From assembly GCA_964035575.1 (NCBI GenBank), contig OZ037916.1:992001-1056000 (forward strand): a DNA stretch of 64,000 nt, read 5' to 3'. The stretch is from Rhynchopus sp. YZ270_cl-10 (Eukaryota; Euglenozoa; Diplonemea; Diplonemida; Diplonemidae). The notes under the pieces are model-generated. The model was not told the DNA's origin and ran no database searches. It saw only the letters and a list, made by a program, of their open reading frames with translations. This document shows, piece after piece, positions 31,341 through 41,021 of this stretch; positions within the stretch are counted from its first letter, which is position 1; every line of letters starts with the position of its first letter. The translations under genes were made by a program, and so were the position numbers.

Positions 31341-33623
31341 GCCCTGTGTCTTCACTCTTTGGGGATGTAAGGGTAAAGGTAACGGGTTTGGTCTCTCACG
31401 CTCACTCCACTGCCAAAAAAAAAAACAAGGAAAAAAAAAAAAATGAAATAAAACGGCAATGATATCGTTTCATTGTTTGCTAGCTATATTGCGTTTGCGT
31501 CGCCTGTTGTATTTATAACACAAAACGTTTCCTGTTCACCGCCAAAGCGGCAACAGAAAGCCAATAAGTGAGAGGTGTTCAGCATGAAGTTTTTTTTTTA
31601 GTAGTTCCTTTTTTTTTGAAGCAAACGAACAAAAGGTGGTGGTCTTTCCTGGCCTCGTCTTTTTTTGGAACAAAACAACAACAACAACAACAAAATAAAA
31701 CGAAAAAAAGATCCGCGCTTTTTGCCGTAGGGTAGTGAACGTGCGTTACTTCCCTCAGGCTCAAATAGGCTGTGGATAAACAAAAAAAAAAAAGTTTTCC
31801 GATACGAGAGTGTTTTGTTTCTACAGTGCCTGCGTCCCAGCGGCGTTCTGCACTGCCAACTTCACTTTTTTTTTTTCTCTTTTTGGCGCATTTGCGTCTG
31901 CGTTTGCACTTTTTCATAAATTCATTTTGAATTGAAGTTTTTTTTAAGAAAGGGGGTATTATGGGTGAGGCTTTCTTCTTGCGCCCTCTGTAACAAAATA
32001 TTGCACACATATGCGTGATCTGTGCATCCGCCTAGTTTCGACTTTTTCTCGGTATCTTGAACACCTTTTTTTTTTCAGAAAAAATAACTCTTTCATCTTT
32101 TCTGCATTTTTCGCCTTTATTTTGTGCCTTGTGTATTAATGGACTCGTGTGTGTGCGCGTAAAATTGGTATATTTTTCATTTTTCAAAACGGGAGGTTTT
32201 TTTAAAAGGTGACTAAGCACGGGGCTTAGGTTTACCTTATAAACTTGTAGCAAGGGTACATTTTTCGCACCCTCTTTGCCTTCTTTTCGTTTAGAAAAGA
32301 AAGTATATGAAATAACTTATAAACTTGCAGAACCCTCTGAGGAAGTGGCAGCACGGCTGGGTTTTGCATGGCATGAGTGGTGATTGCTTTTCCTTACACA
32401 AACAGAAAAAGAGAAAATACCTTTATTTTACTTATTTTTTTTGGGTGTGTTTTTATGTGTTCTTGTCTAACGGGGTTTCTTCTTCAGACAACACTCTATG
32501 GCGCAGTGCATCTCCCCCTCGTGTATATGGTGCCCGATTGAGGGGCTAAAGTACATCCTCCGTTTCTCTCTCTCTCTCTCTCCCCACCATAATTACGATT
32601 CCCCCTTTTCGTCACAATATAAAAAAAAATCTTTTACTCTGTTGTGGTGTTCGTAATTTTTACCCCAAAAAAAAACACCGAAAGTATGGAACATAGCGTT
32701 GTCGTAAAAAATGTTGGAATGCTTTAAAAAAAATGCCAATATTTTTACGTCAACGGTTTCAGCGGAGGTTGCCTCTATTAGGGGAAAAAGGCATACAAAA
32801 CCCCCAATATTACACCGAAGGTGCTACGAAATAGGGGGTCAAGAACACCACCATGATTGGTGTAAAATGATTGTCGACAATTAAAAAAAGGGGGTAAATT
32901 GACGGTAGCCCCCATAGTCTTTGTTTATTAACGAATAAAAGGGTCCTATATATGCGTTGAAAGGTGTGTCAGATAACCCCATCTTCCAAAAAAAAAATAT
33001 TACCCCAAAAAAAAAAGTCACCCAAAACGAATTGAACATTGTGGCCGAACACCCAAGCCGAAAGAAGAACAATGAAAACAAATTGAAAAAAAAGTTGGTC
33101 TTATTTTCTGTTCATCCACCCCCTCCACCCCATGGATGCAGGCATATTTGCCCCCCCCCCCCCCCCCCATTATGAGGCCCTACACGACGGTGATGTACAG
33201 TACATTACAAGTGAAGTTACTTGTAACGTTACAAGTGAAAAACCGTTACAAGTGAGTTACAAGTGAGTTACAAGTGGGATACATGAATTACAGGCAAAAT
33301 CAGGTTGTAACTGGTGGGTTACAAGTGGGTTACAAATGAGTTACAAGTGAGTTACATGTAACAAAAGTTACATGTAACTCACTTGTAACTCCAATTGTAA
33401 CACCCGTTACATCACCGTCGTGTATTCCCTCATATTTTGGAACCCTACACTGTGGAAAATATGGAGGAATACTACAGGAATATGAGGGAATATGGGGATG
33501 TTTTCCTTCTAACACACACCCACACCCACACCCACAAGTGGGCTATACTCCGTTCAGGCGTGACCCACTCTAAATTCGTTATCAAAAAACACCCACACCT
33601 TCCCACCCTCCCACCCTACAGCA
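31341..33623. other. Gene-free spacer
   Basis: No supported gene. Contents: an R2 module (31828-31865), an R3 module (32205-32250), a stem-loop around 32697-32755 (CGTAAAAA / TTTTTACG with CGTTG / CAACG outside), the 33181-33424 element, and an adjoining inverted pair TATTCCCTCATATT / AATATGAGGGAATA (33423-33493). The final 100 bases are C-rich and lead to the acceptor of the glycosidase gene. Confidence 0.55.
33181..33424. mobile_element. MITE with 17-bp perfect TIRs and GTTACAAGTGA words
   Basis: Perfect inverted ends TACACGACGGTGATGTA (33181-33197) and TACATCACCGTCGTGTA (33408-33424). The interior is made almost wholly of GTTACAAGTGA / TCACTTGTAAC words, at least eight in both orientations, so each half can fold on itself. 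No coding frame. Only one copy was seen here. Confidence 0.8.
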
Positions 33624-35096
33624 ATGCCTCTCCCCACAGTCCTCCTATGTCTCGCCTCTGCTGGTATCGACTGGTCCAGTGGGAACAGTACTGCATCCAC
33701 ACCGACCTACCAGACGAGCATCAACCCTAAGTACCGCATGGACAACCTGGCGGGCACAAGCAACATCAGCAGCACCGTGTTTGACGTCATGGCTGAGCTG
33801 CAGGCGGACTACATGCGGCACGTTCCATGGTTCCCATACCCACGTCTGGCTGTTGCCGAGCTGGCACCCCCTGAGACCGTCAACGGCACCTGCAGGACCT
33901 TTTGGAACTTCACGTACATCGACCCTATCACCATCGCTGTGCTCAATGCGACAAAGGGCCACGGCATCGTTCTTGGCTTTGCCACCTCCCCTGAATGGAT
34001 GTGGGCCAACAACGTGACGGTCCCTCCCGTCAACATCCGCGACGTCCCATACGAACAAGGGAAGACCCTCCGCGACCCTACCTTCAAGGAAATCACCTCC
34101 TATTTCGTCCGCCTCGCGCAGTACTACACAAAGGGGGGCTTCACCGATGAATGTGGCAACTTCATCAAGGGGTACAGCTTCCCGGAGTTTGCGTGGTGGG
34201 AGGTGTTTAATGAGATTGGCGCCGAGCACAAATTGTCTGTACAGTACTATGACCAGATTTATGATTCCATTGTAGTGGCTCTGCAGAAGGTGATGCCGGG
34301 GACGCGGTTCTTGGGGCTGGCGCTTGGCTCGCACAATCAGTTTGAATACTACCAGTACCATCTGAATGCGTCGAACCACGTTCCCAAGACAGTGCCGTTG
34401 GATGGCATCAGCTACCATCAGTACGTCTCCGCGAGTGGTACTGTGCAGAGCATGGCGAAGACGTACTTTTCTCAGATGGACCAATTCGTTGTGGAAGTCA
34501 ACAAAATCGAGACAATCAAGAAGAGCCTGAGCCCCGCCACAGAGAGCTTTATCAACGAAATCGGGTGTGCGTCGTCTAGCTACATGGAGGAAGGGTTCTA
34601 TCAGATGTGCGGTGCCACGTATGCTTATCTCTTTGCGAAGGCGTCGCCCCTTGGTGTTCAGCACTTTGGGATGAGCCAGGTGGTTGGCTTCACCGGGGCC
34701 TCGCTCTGCGAAGGGTGTGCGGATGAATGGCCCTCAACGAGCATGGTCGATTGGTACTCAGGTGCCCCCAACGCTCGTTATTGGATCCTGAAAATGCTGA
34801 TAGAGGCCTTCCCCACCGGAGTCAAAACTGTGCACCCAACAACCTCAGCGGCAGGTGTTGCGGTGCAGGGCTACACAGTGGGTGGTGTTAAGAAGGTGCT
34901 CCTCGTCAGCACGACAGACGCAGAGATGCAGTACCAGGCCCAAGAGCGCTACTCGGCGAAGTACGTCGACAACGTTACAACGGGGAATGGGTTTTCGTGT
35001 GTCGGGGCGGCATGTATCGGGACGCAAGGTGTAACCGCGGCTGGTGCGTTTACACTTCGTGCCTATGCTGTGGCAGTTCTGACTCTGGTAGAGTGA
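33624..35096 (+). CDS. Secreted clan GH-A glycoside hydrolase (GH39-like)
   Basis: Single exon, 490 residues. The ATG lies two bases after an AG at 33620-33621 that ends a C/T-rich tract. Residues 1-14 (MPLPTVLLCLASAG) are hydrophobic and could be a short signal peptide. Several N-x-S/T sites fit a secreted glycoprotein. The body resembles (beta/alpha)8 glycosidases of clan GH-A: FAWWEVFNEIG places Asn-Glu at the usual acid/base position (Glu197), and SFINEIG offers a nucleophile (Glu312). FATSPEWMW is like the GH39 strand-3 segment. The last 100 residues look like a beta-rich C-terminal domain (KKVLLVSTT). The GH39-like label (xylosidase / iduronidase) is inference; other GH-A families are possible. 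It may act in digestion or wall turnover. Confidence 0.7.
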   Translation: MPLPTVLLCLASAGIDWSSGNSTASTPTYQTSINPKYRMDNLAGTSNISSTVFDVMAELQADYMRHVPWFPYPRLAVAELAPPETVNGTCRTFWNFTYIDPITIAVLNATKGHGIVLGFATSPEWMWANNVTVPPVNIRDVPYEQGKTLRDPTFKEITSYFVRLAQYYTKGGFTDECGNFIKGYSFPEFAWWEVFNEIGAEHKLSVQYYDQIYDSIVVALQKVMPGTRFLGLALGSHNQFEYYQYHLNASNHVPKTVPLDGISYHQYVSASGTVQSMAKTYFSQMDQFVVEVNKIETIKKSLSPATESFINEIGCASSSYMEEGFYQMCGATYAYLFAKASPLGVQHFGMSQVVGFTGASLCEGCADEWPSTSMVDWYSGAPNARYWILKMLIEAFPTGVKTVHPTTSAAGVAVQGYTVGGVKKVLLVSTTDAEMQYQAQERYSAKYVDNVTTGNGFSCVGAACIGTQGVTAAGAFTLRAYAVAVLTLVE

Positions 35097-36111
35097 AAAA
35101 CCGAATATATTTAGGTGAGATGTGCTATCTGTTAATGACTTCTCGAGGCCGTATTGCACTTCGGTTGGCCCCGGGGGGAGGGAAGACACCCTTCTTCAGA
35201 AGGTAGAGAATGCTGCCCCTCTACCACCCCCTCTGAACTGCCCGCGTAGATCCCCCCAGTAAGGAGTCATCTGATAAGTCGCTCCTCGGTTGTGAAGTAT
35301 TTTTATAGTGTGTGCTTGAAAATCAGTTGCGGGCATGGATTTCCTGTGGAATGTAGTGTCCGTAATAATGGGTGTCAAACATTTATCTTTAACGTTATGT
35401 GATGTATCGTGTTGGTGTGATAATTTTTGTTTTGATTGTTTTGATTGTTTTTTTTGTTGGTGTTTTTGTGTTCCGGAGAAAAAGCCCACCAAAAAAAAAA
35501 AAAAGAATAGCTTTCCTTATCGGGTTTTATTCGTATGAAACACACAAAACATTGTACACAGCGGAGAAAATAGTTTCCTCCGATACGGTCGCCAATCACC
35601 CTCCAACAGGGTAATTGAGCAACGAAACAACCTTTTTTTCCCTTTTACCAATCAGAGTTACTATTTCTTTCTTTGCGGAACGACCTTTTTCAATGAGTTC
35701 AACCGAAATGAGCGTTTCAGCACGTTTTCAACTACTTTTTTTCTTTTTGTCAACTGTTTTCCCCTTCTGAGAGGTTTAGGTTCATCTTACAAAAAAACTG
35801 TTCTTTTTTTAACGGGTACGTGGTACTTTTTCATCTTTCAGTTCACTTCCTCCCCCCCTCCCGTGTTAAATACAGTAGAGGGTACACCCCCAGTGATGTA
35901 TATAGGGATCTTTATGTGGGACCAAATCCCACAAAAAATCAAAAAAAAAAAAAAAAAAACTATAGAATTTCGGGATTTTTTTGCAATTTTTACCTTACCT
36001 TACAGGGCTCTAAGAGGGGTCCCGAAGGGACTCCAGAGCAACGCGACCCCACCATGAAGAGCACGGTCGTCAAGAATCCTAAAAAACGAGTCGGTATTCC
36101 GCAAAAAGGGG

Positions 36112-36240
36112 TTCTCTGAGTGACTCGTGGTGTAAAAAGCTAGATTTTTACACCGTACCATGATTTTTTTTTCGCCTGCGGCGCCATTTTATATTATTTT
36201 TTTTTGCTCCGCAAAAAAAAATATAGTTCCCAGTGTCTTC
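36112..36240 (+). repeat. R8 module with perfect hairpin
   Basis: Contains GGTGTAAAAA (36129-36138) and TTTTTACACC (36145-36154), a perfect 10-bp stem with a 6-base loop, followed by ACCGTACC, a T tract and CGCCTGCGGCGCCATTTT. It matches 10832-10930 and the reverse strand of 7795-7960. The loop and flanks differ among copies while the stem is largely kept. Confidence 0.65.
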
Positions 36241-37081
36241 CCTTGTCAGCAGTGCTGAATTTTTGGGAAAAAACCAAGCTGACCCCGATCCTGAAATCTG
36301 GATTCCTGGATAAGACACCAATTTTCCACACACAAAAACAATGACTGCCTCACACAACACTACCGTTTTGGTGGGTGCTGGCTATATAAAACCCTGCACA
36401 CAACCACGCGAAAAACCAGAAAAAGGGGGTTTCCCACATATTTCCCCCTTTACTGCACCCCCACCACCCCTATATACATTACTGTACACCCCTTGCTAGA
36501 AAAAAAAAACGGGATTTGATGGGGGTGGTTTGAGTAAGAAAGGGGGAGCACCTGGTACACCCTCTTTTCTATGGACAGAATATTGTTACGAACCTATTTT
36601 TCCATTTTCTCCTCTTTGATGAAGGTCCCATTCAATTTAATGGTGCTTTCGGAAGTCGGTCAACGACCTGTCAGCGACGTGTCATGACCTGTCGGCGACC
36701 TGTCAATATCAGAGGGGGTGTGCATTGAGTCCCTGTGTCAGCGACCTGTCAATATCGACCCCCTCCCGGAGCACCATTTAAGCCTTTTTCTTTTTTTCTT
36801 TTTCTTCCTTCAACCCCTTCACTCCTTTTGGCGCTTTGCTTCCTTTCCACAAACGCCCCCAACGTTTCTTCAAATGCAACACATATTACGGTCATGCAAT
36901 AACCGGAGGGGGGGCAAAACCTGAGGTGGACTTTGGGATTTCAGGGTTGTTACCGCCCAATTACCCCCACGGCATTGTTTGTTGTGTGGCCGTAGGTTTT
37001 ATCGTACTCAGCCTTTTTCCTTGTGATGTGTTGTTGTTGTTGCCCCTCTCAAACACTTTCTGTTCTCCTCTGAATTGAAAG

Positions 37082-37618
37082 TAAACCCCCCTCCCAACTA
37101 TTGTTTACATACAGCTATTGTTTACATATAATTCTTCACAGCTATTATTTACATCCAATTACTATTTACATTCGAATTATTTATTCCCCCCCCCCTTTTT
37201 TTGTGCCGGTTTTTTGTGACGGGGTGCGGATTCGTGACCCAAAACACAATTTTTTGGCATTTCCGGAATCTGTCCAGAAAGTGGTGGGGTCGATGTTGAA
37301 AATTGGACAATTTTTTTGCCACGTAAATTTTGGAAAATATGAGCCCGGTCACTAGGTGGGGCCCATTTTCGGCCAAAAATTTTCACAAAATCCGGGTTTG
37401 TAAAATTGACCCTTCACCCACATCAATTTCAATACTATCTTTCTATACCTCACTTCACCTTCGGTTACCCTACAGGGGAGGTGTGGAAAATGTAAACAAT
37501 ACATGAGTGATAATTATTTACATGTACTATTTACATTTAAATTATTTACATGTACTATTTACATGCACGACTACTATTTACATAAAAATATGTAAACAAT
37601 AGCTGTGAGGGGGGTTTA
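37082..37618. mobile_element. TIR element with TTTACAT-rich ends
   Basis: A 537-bp element. The left end TAAACCCCCCTC then CAACTATTGTTTACAT is mirrored at the right end by ATGTAAACAATAGCTGTGAG then GGGGTTTA. Both ends contain many copies of TATTTACAT. The middle (37250-37410) holds a copy of the dispersed R6 sequence, so one element has entered or captured the other. No coding frame was seen. Confidence 0.7.
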
Positions 37619-38452
37619 TACGAATTTTAATACTTTGGGTCCAGTCCCCATCACACTGATGCTGTTGTGGAGCGGTTTCCAGCTTTTTATGAAGAGACCC
37701 ATCACACATCACCACTGTCATCTGCAAAAAAAAAGCAAAGCAAACAGATTCCCTTTTTTTATGTTGTTTGGCTGCATCGTGGGTCGGAGTTATCTGCACT
37801 GCTAACTTCACCTTTTTTTGTTAAAGAAAGGAACATGTTTGTTGATCCCTATACCTATGCTATCAATTTATTTGAATGCATATGAGGGTGTCTAAATTTC
37901 GGCTATTTCGGTTTACCTTTGCATGCTGAAATATTTTTTGCGAATGTAGAGTCTTCAGTAATCTCCGGCCAACGTTGACTAGACTATCACTCTTGTTTAG
38001 GCGATTGTCAACACAACAACACACCACTACATTTCCCCCCCCGCAAAATACGCAGCACAACAAAAAAAAAACCCCCTATTTTTTTTCCTTACACGCAGTG
38101 TTATTAGAAACTCGAATAATAAAGCCAACGTTTAATCGCCTGATACCGACTATTTTCTCCTCCCCTTTAAAAATCACTTGCGCCAAAAATTCAGATCTCA
38201 TACACTGTTTTTGGCTGCGTTCAACGAAAATAATCTTCCCCCCTTTTTCTAGTCGAGTAATCAAGATCAGTTAGCGACTGTAAGAGTCGAGTTTTATCAC
38301 ACAATATTACATCCCCGCTATTCAACAATTTTCCTTTAATATTACACCACAGAAAAGCACCAAGCGCCTGGTAGCGCGCTAGCCTACACCCTTTTTTGCT
38401 TTGAAGGCGACCAAATCCGCTTAGGTTCATCTCCCCCCTTCCCCCGAAGCAA

Positions 38453-39825
38453 ATGTATCTGTACACGGCTCCCGCCGCTAAGGTGGTGAGGCCGTTGATG
38501 GGTGCGAGGTTGCTGTGGGGGCCAGCGTATGGTGCTGTGGGGTGCCATGTGGGGACTGTGAAGAGGTTGTATTCAGACGCTGTTGCGCCTGTGGGTGAGC
38601 GTGATGTGCACGGACAGCTGCTCACACCGTTGGACCCAAAGCTCGTCAACTCTGCAGAATTATATGCGCTCTCGTTGGTATCTAAGAAGCGGGTTCCCGA
38701 AGGCCTGCTCGAAGACATGAAGCAAAAGATCGAGCAGCTGGACGAACCCGCAAAGCTTGAGCTGTACACCATCATGGAAAACGCAGTGGAAAATGAATTT
38801 GAAGATAGGTTGTTCGCAGCGGCGAACGACAACGGATATACCGCGAAGAAGTATGCATCTCACCTTTACCACATCAAGACCAAACACGGGTTTGGGTTCA
38901 TCTTACCAAATCTTATAAATATCGTGACTAAGCACGAGAGGCTTAGGATCATCTTATAAACTTTTCTTTTTTTTCGACCACCTTAAAACGTACCTCCCCC
39001 TCTCCTCCCTGCAGCTGGACCGTGGCCCTAGACGAGATCATCCGCCTTGTTGCAGCGCATTCGATTCTCTCGGTCCGCCTCCACGCGGAAGACACATTCT
39101 TGTACGAAAAGCCGTCCATCTGCCTCGCACTGCTGCGCATCAGGGCAAAAATCTTCCTCGCGCGCCCACGCGACGAGCTCGCGACGCACTTAAATTGGGT
39201 GATTTTTGCGACATACATTATTTTTCTCATTTTACTCTGCGCAATTCAGAGACGCCGGAATCACTATGGGCGGGGTGCTCTGTTTATCGAGGATTTCGTA
39301 AGAGATCGGGAAAGGCGAGACTACAACCCTGGACGTCTTTTGCTCCTTGCGGAGAAGCCAGGGGGCACTCTGCAGTACGCTGACGACTGCTACCTGCTCA
39401 TGCCGCATACCCCTAATGACTCTTCACCCCTCGCGTGGGTGTCGTGGTGGCACGCAATGCCCGACACAAGAGTGCATCCTGCTGACGACCACATCCTCTC
39501 AAACCACTTTGCGCAGGAGGGTCACATAAACGAACGTCTTGCCATTTCGGAAAACCAGGACCTTTTCAGTCCGTATCTCGAGGAAGCAGGTGTCGAACCC
39601 GGTATCGATCTCGATGCCGAAGCCGTCCACGACGAACGCTTTATGATGCGCGTCTCAGCGAAACAAATTTCCAATTTCACCCCCGAGCAAGCCGCAGCCC
39701 AAATGGAATGGGACGGCCAATCCCTCGGCAGAAAGGCAGTCATCACTCTCCGCGACACCTGGCGAGAATGCAGGGGCCCTGTGGAAGAAGAAAGCACTGT
39801 GCCCGAAAACTCAAATTCGCTCTAA
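38453..39825 (+). CDS. Probable mitochondrial single-pass membrane protein (2 exons)
   Basis: Exons 38453-38850 and 39015-39825 encode 402 residues. The family is not recognised. The N-terminus (MYLYTAPAAKVVRPLMGARL) is rich in Arg, Lys and Ala without acids, like a mitochondrial presequence. A helical, acidic region follows (PEGLLEDMKQKIEQLDEPA). One membrane span, WVIFATYIIFLILLCAI, sits at about 195-212, then a 190-residue hydrophilic tail (WVSWWHAMPDTRVHPADDH). The 164-nt intron starts GTATGC after codon 132 and ends CTGCAG; it contains an R3 repeat module (38923-38960) near its 3' end. A second R3-like module lies just before the acceptor AG at 38448-38449, four bases ahead of the ATG. 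A subunit of a respiratory or import complex is possible but unproven. Confidence 0.72.
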
Positions 39826-40067
39826 AAAAGAAGGGGGAAAAAAAAAAGGTTCTGTCAACACTGTGGGTGTCGACATTTTAAAAAGAGGAGGGATGGAGGA
39901 GGGAAGGGTGGCTCTGATGTGCCTCCTGACCCAAAAGCTAGAAGAAAAAAGGAGGGGGGGGCAGTCTGCAGACTAAGGATTGGGGGGTCGGGTAAGTAAT
40001 TAATTAAATGGCTAGTCTGCACGGGGTTTCGTAACCAACAATACAGGCGAAAACGCCGTTATTTGCA

Positions 40068-40410
40068 TTTTTGAGCCAATCCCAGTCAGTGGTGGGGTCA
40101 ATCTGGAAAAATGGACAAAATTTTAATGACTTAAATTTTGGACAATATGAGCCCGGTCACTAATAGCTGGGGCCGATTTTCGGCCAAAAATTTCCTCAAA
40201 ATCCGGGTTTGTAATATTGACTTCACCTTCGGTTACCCTACAGCGGGGGGTGAAGGAAGGTTGTGGAAAAGGGTCCTTATTTGCATTTTTGGGATCCGCC
40301 CGTGCAGTGGTGGGGTCAATCTCGAAAATTGGACAATTTTTTGACCACTTAAATTTTGAAAAATATGAGCCCGGTCACTAATACGTGGGGCCATTTTTCA
40401 AAAATATCGG
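40068..40410 (+). repeat. R6 dispersed repeat, two adjacent copies
   Basis: Both copies share GTGGTGGGGTCAATCT, GGAAAA, a GGACAA tract, AATATGAGCCCGGTCACTAA and a GGGGCC segment. Relatives lie at 29371-29500 (inside the TA-target element), 37250-37410 (inside the TTTACAT element) and 59640-59770 on the - strand (inside a long-TIR element copy). So R6 is repeatedly found nested in other elements. Confidence 0.65.
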
Positions 40411-40477
40411 GGTGGTATGGTAAGTAATTAAATGAAAAAATTAGTCTGCAGTCTGGGGGGGGGGGGGGGGTTTTGTC

Positions 40478-40656
40478 ACCTCATGAAATGAAGGAGGAAA
40501 TAGAAACAACGCACTTTGAGCACACTTTTGCGGTTCTAGGGACGAACCGCGCTGCAGAGACACTCCTCACCAAACAAACAGGTCGAGGTGTGTGTGCGTT
40601 TCACCACAACCTCTCCCATGGGTTGTATCGTGTGATGAGTGTTAAAGTTTCTATTT
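40478..40656 (+). repeat. Structured dispersed repeat R1, copy B
   Basis: Same order of words as copy A: ACCTCATGA, GAGGAAATAGAAACAA, TTGCGGTTCTAGGGACGAAC, CGCGCTGCAGAGACACTCCT, GGTCGAGGTGTG, TTTCACCACAACC, TCGTGTGATGAGTG, GTTTCTATTT. The hairpin GCGGTTC / GAACCGC is kept. Confidence 0.75.
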
Positions 40657-41021
40657 TGGAATCTGGATCCGCTGGAGTCCACTTTGTTATCATAACCACA
40701 ACAAACACAAACAAAAAAAGCAAGGGTACTTCTTTAGCACCCTCTGTACCTTCTTTTCATTAGAAAAAGAATGTATATGAAACAATATTTTGGAATCTGG
40801 ATCCGGATACTAGCTATGTTTCCCCCCAATTCTCTCTATTATTGGGTGGGGAGTTAAAACTATGCGGGTTACATAGAAAATATAACTCCCACTCCCCCTT
40901 CTCCACCACTCCACCTCCATCCCGAACACCACAAAAAGGCTACACAAAATCGTTGGGCGTTTTTTTTCTCCTCTTTTTTTTAAAAAGATTTGAATTGAGG
41001 TGTTTCAGGTTCTAAAAAAAA

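Larger units (their letters stand above)
35097..38452. other. Gene-free spacer
   Basis: No supported gene in 3.4 kb. Contents: an R8 module with a perfect 10-bp hairpin (36112-36240), a block of CGACCTGTCA words (about 36655-36760), the inverted-repeat element 37082-37618, a block at 37838-37882 that recurs at 53725-53770 (CCCCTATACC...GCTATCAATTTATT), and an R3-like module (38404-38437) directly before the next gene. Confidence 0.55.
39826..41021. other. Spacer with R6 and R1 repeats
   Basis: Contains two adjacent R6 copies (40068-40215 and 40280-40410), an R1 copy (40478-40656) and a G run at about 40456-40470. The final 200 bases are pyrimidine-rich, with an AG at 41007-41008 before the next gene. 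No gene was seen. Confidence 0.55.

Noticed and set aside
33181-33424. CRISPR-like array of GTTACAAGTGA words
   Set aside because: Word spacing is irregular, words occur in both orientations, and the whole lies between inverted ends in a eukaryotic context.
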